Source: Virgibacillus_F necropolis_A
Lineage (GTDB): Bacteria; Bacillota; Bacilli; Bacillales; Amphibacillaceae
NCBI RefSeq assembly: GCF_044793635.1
Contig: NZ_CP084992.1
Span: 248,001 to 312,000 of the forward strand
Length of the DNA stretch: 64,000 nt
Direction: 5' to 3'
Below are positions 15,756 to 25,193 of the stretch, piece after piece (the first letter of the stretch is position 1; each line of letters starts with the position of its first letter). The translations under genes and the position numbers were made by a program. Below the pieces are notes generated by a model. It did no database searches. It worked only from the letters and a program-made list of their open reading frames with translations, and was not told where the DNA came from.

Positions 15756-16025
15756 ATGGTAAAAAGCATCATAGTAAGTGGGATTGTTCAAGGTGTGGGA
15801 TTTCGCTACGCAACAAAACAGAGTGCCGATGTTCTAAACCTTAAGGGCTGGGTTAAAAATAATGCAGATGGCACGGTGCAAATACATGTTGATGGAGAAA
15901 GTGACCAAATTCAAAAGTTTATTATAGCGATCAAAAATAACCCCACGCAATTTGCCCAAGTTAACCATATTCATGTTACAGAACTTGATAATAAAGAAAC
16001 TTATCAGGATTTTACAATAAAATAG
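15756..16025 (+). CDS. acyP: Acylphosphatase
   Basis: 89 residues with the family signature IVQGVGFRYAT (catalytic Arg in GVGFR) and LKGWVKNNADGTVQIHVDGE (catalytic Asn in KNN). It hydrolyses carboxyl-phosphate bonds of small acyl phosphates. The length is typical. The ATG follows AAGGAGTGA. It converges on the ferredoxin gene, with a short hairpin between them. Confidence 0.93.
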   Translation: MVKSIIVSGIVQGVGFRYATKQSADVLNLKGWVKNNADGTVQIHVDGESDQIQKFIIAIKNNPTQFAQVNHIHVTELDNKETYQDFTIK

Positions 16026-16036
16026 TATATAAATAT

Positions 16037-16060
16037 AGCCGCTATTATCAAATAGCGGCT
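16037..16060. terminator. Hairpin between converging acyP and ferredoxin genes
   Basis: AGCCGCTATT / AATAGCGGCT perfect 10-bp stem with a 4-nt loop. The T-runs are poor, so termination is probable but not strong. Confidence 0.6.
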
Positions 16061-16066
16061 TCATTA

Positions 16067-16306
16067 TTATCGGTCTTCAAAAAATTTACGGTTCATTTCA
16101 ATGTATTCATTTTCTTCTTCCGGAGTTTCATCCTCCATATATATAGCCTCAACAGGGCAAACAGCTTCACATGCTCCACAATCAATACAAATATCTGGAT
16201 CTATGAAAAACATATCTTTTCCTTCTTCTATACAATCAACAGGGCAAACTTCGACACATTCGCCTGCTTTTTCATCTTTGCAAGGTGATGTAATAACAAA
16301 AGCCAT
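16067..16306 (-). CDS. fer: 4Fe-4S (or 7Fe) bacterial ferredoxin
   Basis: 79 residues. One complete CxxCxxCxxxCP cluster motif is present (CIDCGACEAVCP). A second set, CKDEKAGECVEVCPVDCI, has a reduced cysteine pattern, as in Bacillus-type ferredoxins where one cluster may be lost or be 3Fe-4S. The acidic C-terminus (EDETPEEENEYIEMN) suits electron-partner docking. It is a cytosolic low-potential electron carrier. The ATG at 16306 has AGGAGG eight bases upstream; a GTG immediately before it is less well placed. Confidence 0.92.
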   Translation of the reverse strand: MAFVITSPCKDEKAGECVEVCPVDCIEEGKDMFFIDPDICIDCGACEAVCPVEAIYMEDETPEEENEYIEMNRKFFEDR

Positions 16307-16502
16307 CACTATTTCCTCCTCTATGGTAATAAATTCTTTTTTATAGGAATAAACATATCAATGCAACTAATAAAGGGTGCAATATAGTTGTGATGATTAT
16401 GTACGTATGATAATTGCATTCCTCTTTATCATATAGTCATTATTTTACAGAACAACTTGTATTCTTTCAAGTTATATTCGTAATTGGAAGGAGAAAATAC
16501 TG

Positions 16503-17693
16503 ATGCAAATTATGATTCGTCAAAGCGACACACTATGGTATTATAGTCAATTATTCGATGTTCCACTTGTGTTAATAGAACAGTCAAATCGTGGATTAAA
16601 TCCCCAGAATATGTCTATTGGTCAACAAATACAAATTCCTGGATTTATCTTAAATCAACACACGATAGAAGCAAATGATACGTTTTGGCAACTTTCTTCC
16701 CAATATAATGTTCCTATGGATGCCTTATTACTCGTAAATCAAACAATCAATCCAACAAAACTCGTAATAGGATCGACTGTTTCTATTCCTTATCGTGTGC
16801 GCGATCTTTTGGTACAAGATGTTACGAACTACACATATGAAAAAATGGTTAATGATATTGAAAGGTTATCTTCTGTATATCCGTTTCTTGTCGAGCAGAA
16901 TATTGGAAACTCTGTAATGGGAAAAAATTTAATAGAATTGCGTGTAGGAATTGGACCAAAACGTGTTCATGCAAACGGTTCTTTCCATGCAAATGAGTGG
17001 ATCACAACTCCAATTATTATGAAGTTTGCTAATGAATATCTATTGGCATTAACTAATAGCAACACCATTCGTGGAATGAATATGCTGCCGTTTTTTATGG
17101 AGACCTTTTTTTCCATCGTTCCTATGGTAAATCCGGATGGTGTGAACTTAGTATTAAACGGGGTCCCCGAAGAACCTTTTTTTGCGGAACAAGTGTTAGA
17201 AATAAATAACCAGAGTCGGGATTTTTCAGGATGGAAAGCAAATATAAACGGTGTTGATCTAAATAACCAATACCCTGCACTATGGGAAATCGAAGCGAAT
17301 AGAAAACCCTCCAGTCCAGCACCTAGAGATTATCCAGGACCATATCCATTGTCAGAGCCAGAGTCTACTGCATTGGCTGAATTAACAAACGCACGCAATT
17401 TTGCACGGGTTAACGCGTTTCATACACAAGGGGAAGTAATTTATTGGGGTTTTGAAGGACTAGAACCTCCTATTTCTGAAGTGATTGTAAACGAATATGC
17501 ACGTGTTAGTGGGTATGAGCCAATTCAATATGTAGATAGTTATGCAGGTTATAAGGACTGGTTTATCCAAGAATACCAGAGGCCTGGTTTCACCATTGAG
17601 CTAGGTAGTGGCACAAATCCACTACCAATCAGTCAGTTTGATGAAATATATGAGGAAAGTTTAGGAATCTTTCTAGCTAATTTATATCTATAA
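16503..17693 (+). CDS. LysM-M14 peptidase, gamma-D-glutamyl-L-diamino acid endopeptidase type
   Basis: 396 residues. Two LysM domains (about 3-48 and 52-97) precede a zinc carboxypeptidase (M14) domain from about 110. Zinc ligands are H162 and E165 (SFHANEW) and H307 (AFHTQGE); the catalytic Glu is E366 (FTIELGSG). This matches endopeptidase I of Lysinibacillus sphaericus and B. subtilis YqgT, which cut the gamma-D-Glu-meso-DAP bond in peptidoglycan stem peptides. No signal peptide is present, in line with family members made in sporulating cells. The ATG follows GGAAGGAGA. It is a single gene. Confidence 0.9.
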   Translation: MQIMIRQSDTLWYYSQLFDVPLVLIEQSNRGLNPQNMSIGQQIQIPGFILNQHTIEANDTFWQLSSQYNVPMDALLLVNQTINPTKLVIGSTVSIPYRVRDLLVQDVTNYTYEKMVNDIERLSSVYPFLVEQNIGNSVMGKNLIELRVGIGPKRVHANGSFHANEWITTPIIMKFANEYLLALTNSNTIRGMNMLPFFMETFFSIVPMVNPDGVNLVLNGVPEEPFFAEQVLEINNQSRDFSGWKANINGVDLNNQYPALWEIEANRKPSSPAPRDYPGPYPLSEPESTALAELTNARNFARVNAFHTQGEVIYWGFEGLEPPISEVIVNEYARVSGYEPIQYVDSYAGYKDWFIQEYQRPGFTIELGSGTNPLPISQFDEIYEESLGIFLANLYL

Positions 17694-17703
17694 AACAATG
17701 GTA

Positions 17704-18252
17704 TTAATCCCATAAACAAGTAATAGAATGCTTGTCTCCACTCGATTCTATTAAATATACGTCGGGATTATTTAAGTTTTTCCATTCATCAAATCCGATT
17801 GTCTGATCAAATCTTTTTAACATTAACGAGATTAGATTACCGTGGCTTACTAGGATTACATTATTCATGTTTTCATTTTGATTTACAGATTCAAAAACAG
17901 CATTACCTCTTGTAATAGCGTCATTAGCAGATTCGCCCCCGGGTAATTTAAAATCTAATTCGTTGAATGACTGTTCTAAAACTTCCATCCAATCATCAAC
18001 TGGTTCATTGCTTAAAATCCGTTCTTGTAATCGATCATCAATTTCTACTTTTAGGCTATTTGATTCCGCAAAAGGTTTGATACTTTCAATCGCACGTAAA
18101 TAAGGACTAGAAATTATGCCATCAATAGCTACATTTTGTCTATCAAAAAAACGTGAAAGCAATACTGCTTGTCGCATCCCTACAGTAGTCAATGGCGAAT
18201 CTTTATGTTGTCCTTCCGCCAGACAATGGCGTACTAGAAAAATTTTTTTCAA
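17704..18252 (-). CDS. Histidine phosphatase superfamily protein
   Basis: 182 residues with the phosphoglycerate-mutase-like core. The catalytic motif is VRHCLAEGQ, where the usual RHG is RHC. It also has SSPYLRAIESIKPFA and the second catalytic His in LVSHGN. The RHC variant occurs in some broad-specificity phosphatases of this family. The substrate is unknown and the protein cytosolic. The ATG follows GGGGCTGAA. It converges on the M14 peptidase gene with only a 10-bp gap. Confidence 0.85.
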   Translation of the reverse strand: MKKIFLVRHCLAEGQHKDSPLTTVGMRQAVLLSRFFDRQNVAIDGIISSPYLRAIESIKPFAESNSLKVEIDDRLQERILSNEPVDDWMEVLEQSFNELDFKLPGGESANDAITRGNAVFESVNQNENMNNVILVSHGNLISLMLKRFDQTIGFDEWKNLNNPDVYLIESSGDKHSITCLWD

Positions 18253-18473
18253 TGCGATTCAGCCCCTTAATAAAAATATTTTAGCTTTATAAACACAAAT
18301 TATTGAAAATAGTAAGTAAATTATATCATTAATAGAATAAATATTATATAACTTTATCAAAATAATTGTCGATTATATTTGAAAAACTTCACTTATTCCA
18401 ACGTTCTGATGAAGAAAACCTTAGTTTCCATATAATTTATACCTTTATGTGAAAATAACAGGGATATCCCCTG

Positions 18474-18680
18474 TTATTTTGTTTCGGTAAAATAATTTTT
18501 AAAAAAGCCACCAATACGATTGCTGTTATCGATAATAAAATAAAACTCATCTGTTTCGTTTTTTACATCGTAAACTTTTCCCGGTGTTAATTTATTATGA
18601 ACGATGAACTTTTTTGCATCTGCATGAACACATTTAATTTGTTTAATAGTATTTCGATCTTCCCAGTTTTTGTGAATCAT
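18474..18680 (-). CDS. Small conserved hypothetical protein (possibly DUF6501)
   Basis: 68 residues, MIHKNWEDRNTIKQIKCVHA, then KKFIVHNKLTPGKVYDVKNE and FYFIIDNSNRIGGFFKNYF. The pattern of beta-strands (KVYDVKNETDEFYFIIDNSNRIGGF) suggests a small barrel. I recall similar Bacillaceae proteins under DUF6501 but cannot verify it. The ATG follows GGGGGTACG. The function is unknown. Confidence 0.7.
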   Translation of the reverse strand: MIHKNWEDRNTIKQIKCVHADAKKFIVHNKLTPGKVYDVKNETDEFYFIIDNSNRIGGFFKNYFTETK

Positions 18681-18729
18681 AACGTACCCCCAAAATTGTT
18701 TTGTTTACATAATATTTTACAGTTATTTT

Positions 18730-19689
18730 CTAGTTAAATAGATGTAAATAATTCTCGTAGCCTTCTTCATTCATTTTTGCTTTTGGAATAAAACGCATAG
18801 CAGCTGAATTCATGCAATATCGTAATCCACCTTTATCTTTTGGTCCATCATTAAACACATGACCGAGATGTGAATCAGAGGTTTTACTTCGAACTTCCGT
18901 ACGTCGCATACCTAGAGTTGTGTCCGATTTCTCATCTAGTTGATAGTTGTCAACGGGCTTAGTAAAGCTTGGCCAACCACAGCCAGCATCAAATTGTTCT
19001 TTTGACGTGAATAAAACTTCACCAGAAATTATATCAACATATATGCCATCCGCTTCATTATCCCAATATTCATTTTGAAACGGTCTTTCTGTTCCATTCT
19101 CTTGTGTTACTTTATATTGAATTGGTGATAATTGCTCTTTTAATTTAGTTTTATCTTTCTTTGGCGCCCAATTGCTTTTAATAAAATCAGCTCTTCCTGA
19201 TCCTTTTTTGTATAACCGATAATGAAATGAATTTTTCTTATAATAATCTTGATGATTTTCTTCTGCCCTATAAAATGGTTCAGCAGGTAAAATCTTAGTT
19301 ACAATTGGTTTTGAAAATCTTCCACCAGATTCTAGCTTTTGTTTAGATTCTTCCGCAATAAGACGTTGGTTTTCGTTATGATAAAAAATAGCGGTTTGGT
19401 AGGACTCTCCACGGTCATTGAATTGACCACCTATATCAGTTGGATCAATCTGTTGCCAGAAAGTTTCTACAATGCGTTCATATGGCATTACCGAAGAATC
19501 GAATGTGATCTGAACCGCTTCCACATGTCCAGTAGAATTGGAGCATACTTCCTCATACGTAGGATTTTCCGTCCTACCTCCTGTATAACCAGAAACAACC
19601 TCTTTAATACCTGGACGTTCATCAAACGGTTCTACCATACACCAAAAGCACCCACCTGCAAATGTGGCTAGTTCATTTTTTGAAGTCAT
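18730..19689 (-). CDS. msrAB: MsrA-MsrB fusion, methionine sulfoxide reductase
   Basis: 319 residues. The MsrA domain (about 6-160) has its catalytic C14 in GGCFWCMVEPF and the FWQQIDPTD...GDRGxxYQTAIFYH-like segment. The MsrB domain (about 180-319) has CGWPSF, RSKTSDSHLGHVF and the catalytic C292 in GLRYCMNSAAMRF. Together they reduce S- and R-methionine sulfoxide in proteins. The second CxxC zinc pair of some MsrBs is absent, as in many fused forms. The ATG follows TTGGAGGAA. B. subtilis keeps msrA and msrB as separate genes; fusion is common elsewhere in the Firmicutes. Confidence 0.95.
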   Translation of the reverse strand: MTSKNELATFAGGCFWCMVEPFDERPGIKEVVSGYTGGRTENPTYEEVCSNSTGHVEAVQITFDSSVMPYERIVETFWQQIDPTDIGGQFNDRGESYQTAIFYHNENQRLIAEESKQKLESGGRFSKPIVTKILPAEPFYRAEENHQDYYKKNSFHYRLYKKGSGRADFIKSNWAPKKDKTKLKEQLSPIQYKVTQENGTERPFQNEYWDNEADGIYVDIISGEVLFTSKEQFDAGCGWPSFTKPVDNYQLDEKSDTTLGMRRTEVRSKTSDSHLGHVFNDGPKDKGGLRYCMNSAAMRFIPKAKMNEEGYENYLHLFN

Positions 19690-19769
19690 GACCTATTCCT
19701 CCAATCCTAATATAACTCTCTCTATTTTTTCCTTTTTTATAAAAAAAATCAAGTGTTCGGCTTATATTT

Positions 19770-20207
19770 TTAAATATATAATTTCGGTTTCGATTGATTA
19801 GCTCGATTAGCTCGATTTGATTTATTTTCATGCTTTGTTTCTTTAACAGATTCGTCAGATTGTACTGGTCGTCGTTCCTTTGTATTAGTATGTGTGTCAT
19901 CTTCAGTTTCATCCGATTCATTTAATGCCTTCATCATTTTAATCATCGCTGGTAAGTTTTTCACCATTGGACCGTATTCTTTGATCATAGGAGCTGCTGA
20001 TTCTACCATATTCATCACTTGCTGAACATTAGCGAGTGTTTTTGTTAATCCTCCATTGCTAGGATTTAAAAATGATGCAATAGATGCAGGGATGGATGAA
20101 GTTGATCTTGGAGCTGGATACATATTAGATGATCGATTAGGCCGCATGCTAAATGGATCATTCACTCGTCTTTGTGGTACTGGTGGACGATTATTTGTAG
20201 GAAACAC
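19770..20207 (-). CDS. yqfQ: YqfQ/VrrA-like protein
   Basis: 145 residues. A proline/arginine-rich N-terminus (MFPTNNRPPVPQRRV...) leads into the family core IASFLNPSNGGLTKTLANVQ, QVMNMVESAAPMIKEYGPMV, KNLPAMIKMMKAL. A charged low-complexity tail follows with an Asn/Arg/Ala repeat (SNRANRANQSK). YqfQ proteins are linked to spores, but no mechanism is known. The start codon has GAGGTATG upstream. The protein is shorter than B. subtilis YqfQ, mostly in the tail. Confidence 0.75.
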   Translation of the reverse strand: MFPTNNRPPVPQRRVNDPFSMRPNRSSNMYPAPRSTSSIPASIASFLNPSNGGLTKTLANVQQVMNMVESAAPMIKEYGPMVKNLPAMIKMMKALNESDETEDDTHTNTKERRPVQSDESVKETKHENKSNRANRANQSKPKLYI

Positions 20208-20287
20208 TTTACATACCTCATTTCTATATGATTTGTCTAGATAGTTTACGTAAAATGCTTAAATTGGTGTAGGCTGTTCATGCATAA

Positions 20288-20322
20288 CAAAAGCCTTTGT
20301 CTCATTATAAGACAAAGGCCCT
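20288..20322. terminator. Hairpin upstream of yqfQ / downstream of sbcC
   Basis: GCCTTTGTCT / AGACAAAGGC stem with a short loop, flanked by AAAA and by CTTCTTAG. It could terminate sbcC transcription on the minus strand, where GGC is followed by TTTTGTTATG. Confidence 0.65.
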
Positions 20323-20463
20323 TCTTAGTTGACTTATATTTAATTGAAATATAGAAATATTCCTATAAGTATTTCCCGGGAAAGCGCAGGATATAACATT
20401 TATTTTGGATATGGCTGCAGTTTTTGACGAATTTTATCATTTATTCTATTACCTTGTTGCAAT

Positions 20464-23400
20464 TTATATTTGCCCGAATTGAAATCCGAATTTTGATCCA
20501 CTGTGTGATGGTGATATTTGCAGCTTGGCATGAATTTCACTTTTTAGATGTGGTACATGTGAAATAATTCCCAGTAAACGATTGCTTTGTTGTAAATCTT
20601 TTAAACAGTCAATTGCCTGCTGCAGGGATTCCTCGTCTAATGTACCAAAACCTTCATCAATAAATAATGTGTCTAACTGTACACCGCCCGCATGCGTCTG
20701 TACAACATCGGCTAAACCTAATGCTAAGCTTAGGGCAGCCTTAAAGCCTTCTCCACCGGATAACGTCTTTACTGATCGTTGTTGTCCGGTATGGTGATCC
20801 AATACTTCCAAGTCTAATCCGCTCTGAGCCCCTCTTTTTGCAACTTGCCCACTTCTAATTAATTGGTAACGATGATTACTCATACGATCCAGTCTCAGGT
20901 TTGCCTGTAAAATAATTTCATCTAGGAATGAAGCTAATACATACCGTTCAAACGAGAGTCTTAATGAATTATTACCTTGAGCTAGATCAGCCAAATCACC
21001 GATTGTATAAAAATCATTTTCCAGTTTCTGTTGATCGCCAAGTTGGGTTGAAACAGCTTTATGAATTTGTTCATCATTATTTATTTTAATACGTAGTAGT
21101 TGGAGTTTTTCACTGATCTGATCCAATTCCTTTTGCTTAAGATGCAATTCGTTTTCTAGTTTTTCAATCTCTGGCCGGGTTTTATCTTGTATTTCATGCA
21201 TAAGTGTCTTTAACGTATAGGCGATTTCCTCACATCTTTTTTCGTATCTTTGAACTGTTTCTTCTAAGTTGAGTATCTCCCCTTCTGTAAGACTTGCGAA
21301 TTGATACTGTTCGATTGAAGTAAAACCACATGATTCGACCTGCCGTTTAAAAAGATTTTCTTGTTTAATGAAATTTTCATTTGCTCTTATTGCTGTTTTT
21401 TGTCTTTCTTCTAAAATGGTTTTCTCCTTTTGTATAGACTCACGAGTATCCTGATAATCTTTTTTCAATTTCTCCCATGCATTTACCCACTTATTGTATT
21501 CTTGCTCTTTTTTAGAAATTTCCATTTGGAACTTCGTTGGATCTGTTACATGATCGGGTATGTTATTTTTTAATTCTTCAATCTTTGATTCATATTTAAG
21601 TAGTTTATCATGTGTGTTTTGGTGGTCTTTAGAAAATTGATCAAACGTTTGTTTAACTTTTTCTCTCCTCACTTTAAGTGCTGATTTATTAGTCTTTATC
21701 GCCTGGAATTCTTCAATTTGTTTATATAATGCATCGCGTTTTTCATGGAATTGTTTATCCTTCTTCTTCCAATCGTTAAACGTTAAAGCAATATTATCTT
21801 TATCAAAATCAAATACTTTTTCTCTTATTTCTTCTTCTAGTTTATCAACTAAAAGTCGTTGACTCTGCCCTTCTGACTTGCTTTCTATATATGTTTTTTG
21901 AAAATCTTCTACTGCTCGTTCATGTTGATCGAGCTTCTGTTCAGTTGCTTTCATTAAAGTTGTATCTACCGAATGTTCATGAGTTGTAGCCTTGGATGGA
22001 TGCTCATGCGACCCACATACTGGACATGGCTTATCATAATCTAATTGCCCTGCTAGAACGACTGCGTACTCTTTCTTTTGTGCTTCGTCTAATTTCCGAT
22101 ATTCTTCTTTAAGGCTACTCAATTCCTTCTGTTTCTGTTGAAAAGTAGTTTCTATCTGTTTATAGTTGGTACGCAATTTTAACAATTTCTTATTTTCATT
22201 ATCAAATCTAGTAAGCTGTTTAATAATAAAAGTTGCTTTCTCGCATTTTTCTTTCACATCATAGTATTGCTTCGTTACTTCCTGTTCATTTTGAAGAATT
22301 GCATCAGTTTTTTCGATATCACGATCAATATTCTCTATATTCTTTTGTGTATTGGTCAACTGTTTGTTTAATTCATTTCGCTCTTTTGTTATTTCCATTG
22401 TTTCTTTGTGTAGTTTCACGTACAGATTAACATATTCTAGTTGCTGCTTTTCCTTACTGATTGTTTCTTTGAACTGATCGCGCACGTCTTCTTGTTGTAG
22501 CTGATGATTGTACGATTCAGAGATTGCCTCATACTTACTTTGTAATGCAGCTACGAGATCTTGTTGCTTTTGTAGCCCATTTTGTTCATCCGTCCATTCT
22601 TTTTTACGTGCCTTCATTTGTTCTTCAAATGGAGAAACTTTAGAAGCACTTGTTGCTGCTTTTAACTTTTCTTTCGTTTCTTTTATTGAAGCTTCACTTT
22701 GTTTCAATTCCTTTTGTTCCTGCTCCAGCTTTTCTTTTTGTACAAACTTTTCTTCCAACATTTTTGCATCCTGCAGTGCTTGTTGCATTTGTTGAACAAC
22801 TTGTTGTTGCTTAACTCTTTTCTTATCTTCATTCGCATCTAATTTGTGGGTCTCAGCAATTTCATTTGTTAATTTTTCCAGAATAAATGGAATGGTATCT
22901 GCATCTTCAGGAACAGTATTCGTCCATTCAATTTTACTTAGTTCTTGTTGAATTGCTTGTTCAATAAAAGCTATCTTATCCTTTAATGTTCGAGCTTCTG
23001 TTTTCAACTGATCAGCCATTCGTTCATAAAAATACGTATGGAAAATTTTTTGTAGTACTGCTTCACGTTCTTTACTGTTTTCCGAAATTAATTTCCGAAA
23101 TTCACCTTGTGGTATAAGAATCATTTTACGAAACTGTTCATAATCAAATCCTAATTTACTTTCTAATGTTTCGTTTACCTCTTTTATACGAGAATAAAGC
23201 AATGTTTTTTCCCCATCTTTTATTTCATATAAAATTGCCTTAGGAGGGTCATCTGTATATCCATCACCACGTTCTTTTTTCTTATACTGTTTTGGACTAC
23301 GCGCAACGATATATTCTTTTTGATTCAGGGCAAAATGAAATTGTACTTCGGTTTGATCATCCATTGTTGCAAAATGACTCCGTAATGAATCCTGGTCGCG

Positions 23401-23580
23401 ATCAGATCCGCTTGCACGTCCATATAAGGCATAACAAATAGCATCAAAAATAGTAGTCTTTCCAGATCCAGTTGGACCTGTGATGAGAAAAATAGATTCA
23501 CCACCTAATTCATTAAAATCTATTGTTTGTTGATCCCAATATGGTCCGAACGCTTTTACACTTAATGAAATTGCACGCAT
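20464..23580 (-). CDS. sbcC: SbcC, exonuclease ATPase subunit
   Basis: About 1038 residues of the Rad50/SMC class. The Walker A motif GPTGSGKT is at 35-42. Long coiled-coil arms flank a zinc hook CPVCGSHEHPSK near residue 516. A C-terminal ABC signature (KTLSGGEGFKAALSLALGLAD) and Walker B LFIDEGFGTLDEE follow. With SbcD it forms the nuclease that cleaves DNA hairpins and protein-blocked ends. I prefer the ATG at 23580 (MRAISLSVKAF), eight bases after GGGG; the GTG at 23589 is also in frame. It is translationally coupled to sbcD, with one base between stop and start. Confidence 0.96.
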   Translation of the reverse strand: MRAISLSVKAFGPYWDQQTIDFNELGGESIFLITGPTGSGKTTIFDAICYALYGRASGSDRDQDSLRSHFATMDDQTEVQFHFALNQKEYIVARSPKQYKKKERGDGYTDDPPKAILYEIKDGEKTLLYSRIKEVNETLESKLGFDYEQFRKMILIPQGEFRKLISENSKEREAVLQKIFHTYFYERMADQLKTEARTLKDKIAFIEQAIQQELSKIEWTNTVPEDADTIPFILEKLTNEIAETHKLDANEDKKRVKQQQVVQQMQQALQDAKMLEEKFVQKEKLEQEQKELKQSEASIKETKEKLKAATSASKVSPFEEQMKARKKEWTDEQNGLQKQQDLVAALQSKYEAISESYNHQLQQEDVRDQFKETISKEKQQLEYVNLYVKLHKETMEITKERNELNKQLTNTQKNIENIDRDIEKTDAILQNEQEVTKQYYDVKEKCEKATFIIKQLTRFDNENKKLLKLRTNYKQIETTFQQKQKELSSLKEEYRKLDEAQKKEYAVVLAGQLDYDKPCPVCGSHEHPSKATTHEHSVDTTLMKATEQKLDQHERAVEDFQKTYIESKSEGQSQRLLVDKLEEEIREKVFDFDKDNIALTFNDWKKKDKQFHEKRDALYKQIEEFQAIKTNKSALKVRREKVKQTFDQFSKDHQNTHDKLLKYESKIEELKNNIPDHVTDPTKFQMEISKKEQEYNKWVNAWEKLKKDYQDTRESIQKEKTILEERQKTAIRANENFIKQENLFKRQVESCGFTSIEQYQFASLTEGEILNLEETVQRYEKRCEEIAYTLKTLMHEIQDKTRPEIEKLENELHLKQKELDQISEKLQLLRIKINNDEQIHKAVSTQLGDQQKLENDFYTIGDLADLAQGNNSLRLSFERYVLASFLDEIILQANLRLDRMSNHRYQLIRSGQVAKRGAQSGLDLEVLDHHTGQQRSVKTLSGGEGFKAALSLALGLADVVQTHAGGVQLDTLFIDEGFGTLDEESLQQAIDCLKDLQQSNRLLGIISHVPHLKSEIHAKLQISPSHSGSKFGFQFGQI

Positions 23581-23581
23581 T

Positions 23582-24733
23582 CTATTCACCCCTTTCGTCA
23601 GTAATGAGTTGATCTACGACTTTTTCAACATGCCGCATACTTGTATCAGAAATTGGTTCACCTTTTATCTCTTCGTAAAATTGAGCAAATAATTCTGTAT
23701 GTGATTTCGTTTGTTGTTGTCTAATTTTTTGAAGGTCTATTAAACTCTTTGATGATGTTAGGGATGTACGCTCTAACCGTAGTATATTCGGATAAATTTT
23801 GCGCAGTTTATTCATTGGATCAATTATTTGCCCGTTATCTAGCAAGCTAATGTGTAAATAATCCTCATTATTTTCCAGTGGTTGATTGATTAGATCATCA
23901 AAATAACCTTCAACCACCTGCATATCATGTCTCGCTTTTAATGGAATGTAAGTCAAGTCACATTCTCCATCGTTCTTCATATCCACCATCGTTATCGATT
24001 TTTTATGGGTTGCTTCTGAAAAGGTATATTTAAGGATGGATCCACTGTACCGAATGACATCACTTTTTATACGTTGTGCCTGATGTAAATGCCCTAAAGC
24101 TACATAAGAAAATTCTTGAAATAAGCTGGCATCAACATATGGACTTCCACCGATCATAGATAAGCGTTCCTCCGATTCTGATTCCATTCCTCCTGCAATG
24201 AAGGCGTGTCCTATAAAAATATGTCGTTCATTCATGTCATATTTTGTTTTTATTTTATTGATGATTGCTGTCATCGCAGTATGGTGCGAATGAATCGAAT
24301 CATCTTCAAATAATCCCCTTACCTCAGCGGGTTCTACATAAGGAATTAAGTGGAAATGAACAGGTCCATGTTCATCTTGAATTACTATTGATTCTAAATC
24401 TATATCAAGCTTTGATTTTATATAAAGCTGCTGGGAACGAAATAACTGTGTACCGAATTCTAAGCGGTCCGGGCTATCGTGATTACCGGCAATAGCCAAA
24501 ACAGGAATTTTCAAATCTACAATTAATGTTGTCAATACTCTATTTAGTAATTCTACCGCTTCCTTTGGTGGTACGGCCCGATCATATAAATCACCTGCGA
24601 TAATAATAACATCTGGCTGCTCATTACGTATCACTGCGATTAATTCGTTTAAGATATAATCCTGTTCATCTGTCATATGTACACTATTTACGATTTTCCC
24701 CAAATGCCAATCTGCTGTATGTAATATTTTCAT
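23582..24733 (-). CDS. sbcD: SbcD, exonuclease nuclease subunit
   Basis: 383 residues with the Mre11 phosphoesterase motifs in order: HTADWHLGK (D8, H10), IIAGDLYDRA, AIAGNHDSPDR, FIGHAFIAGG and ALGHLHQAQ. It binds two Mn ions and supplies nuclease activity to SbcCD. The capping domain follows to the C-terminus. The ATG follows GGGGGAAT. The promoter region is shared with the divergent yolD-like gene, where a LexA-type box lies about 57 bp upstream of the sbcD start. Confidence 0.96.
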   Translation of the reverse strand: MKILHTADWHLGKIVNSVHMTDEQDYILNELIAVIRNEQPDVIIIAGDLYDRAVPPKEAVELLNRVLTTLIVDLKIPVLAIAGNHDSPDRLEFGTQLFRSQQLYIKSKLDIDLESIVIQDEHGPVHFHLIPYVEPAEVRGLFEDDSIHSHHTAMTAIINKIKTKYDMNERHIFIGHAFIAGGMESESEERLSMIGGSPYVDASLFQEFSYVALGHLHQAQRIKSDVIRYSGSILKYTFSEATHKKSITMVDMKNDGECDLTYIPLKARHDMQVVEGYFDDLINQPLENNEDYLHISLLDNGQIIDPMNKLRKIYPNILRLERTSLTSSKSLIDLQKIRQQQTKSHTELFAQFYEEIKGEPISDTSMRHVEKVVDQLITDERGE

Positions 24734-24789
24734 GAATATTCCCCCTCGCTTCTTCTATTTTATCATAATTTGATCTATTTCTTGATTAA

Positions 24790-24803
24790 AGAACGTTTGT
24801 TCG
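24790..24803. promoter_or_regulatory. LexA (SOS) box
   Basis: AGAACGTTTGTTCG fits the Gram-positive SOS box CGAACNNNNGTTCG except at its first base. The GAAC-N4-GTTC core is perfect. It lies between divergent sbcD and the yolD-like gene, 30 bp upstream of the latter's start codon. YolD-type genes are known LexA targets in B. subtilis. Confidence 0.7.
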
Positions 24804-24832
24804 ATTATACTAGAGGTGAGGTGATTCTTACA

Positions 24833-25159
24833 ATGTCAAATGATCGAGGTACAATTAAATGGACATCATTAATGCTTCCAGAGCATGTAGAACTATTAAA
24901 GCAAATGTGGCAGGAGGATAAAAGAGAACGTCAGCCAATTATGGATCCCCAAGAAATAGAATTAATTAATCAGCAAGTAGTTGAGTCGTACGAGAACCAA
25001 ATCGTAATCCTACTCACCTATTATCAAAATGGCCGAAGACATGACGCTATTGGTCGTATCAGTAAATTACATCCTCAAACAAAAAAAATAAGTTTAAAAA
25101 CTGCGGACTCATGTTTAGAGATTTCTTTTTCCTCCATTTTATCCATCAGCGTTCGTTAA
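24833..25159 (+). CDS. YolD-like protein
   Basis: 108 residues with the YolD-family pattern: RGTIKWTSLMLPEHVELLKQ, then WQEDKRERQPIMDPQEIELI and a C-terminal beta-rich part (GRRHDAIGRISKLHPQTKKI). YolD proteins usually accompany the Y-family polymerase UvrX/YqjW. Here there is no polymerase gene: a terminator follows at once. The start is the ATG at 24833 behind GAGGTGAGGTG. The upstream frame to 24770 crosses the LexA box and is not credible. The molecular function is not established. Confidence 0.85.
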   Translation: MSNDRGTIKWTSLMLPEHVELLKQMWQEDKRERQPIMDPQEIELINQQVVESYENQIVILLTYYQNGRRHDAIGRISKLHPQTKKISLKTADSCLEISFSSILSISVR

Positions 25160-25190
25160 AAAAAGCTCTGGTATGCGATATACCAGAGCA
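25159..25190. terminator. Terminator shared by yolD-like and tat-yozE units
   Basis: GCTCTGGTAT / ATACCAGAGC perfect stem. On the minus strand it is followed by TTTTTTT, so it best serves the tatA-tatC-yozE operon. Confidence 0.8.
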
Positions 25191-25193
25191 ATC

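Noticed and set aside
19673..19921. 82-codon minus-strand frame overlapping yqfQ and msrAB
   Set aside because: It overlaps both neighbours in another frame and is Asn/Ile/Arg-rich with no start signal.
22508..22795. Cys/Ser/Phe-rich plus-strand frame
   Set aside because: Antisense of the Gln/Glu/Lys-rich SbcC coiled coil; composition is as expected for a shadow.
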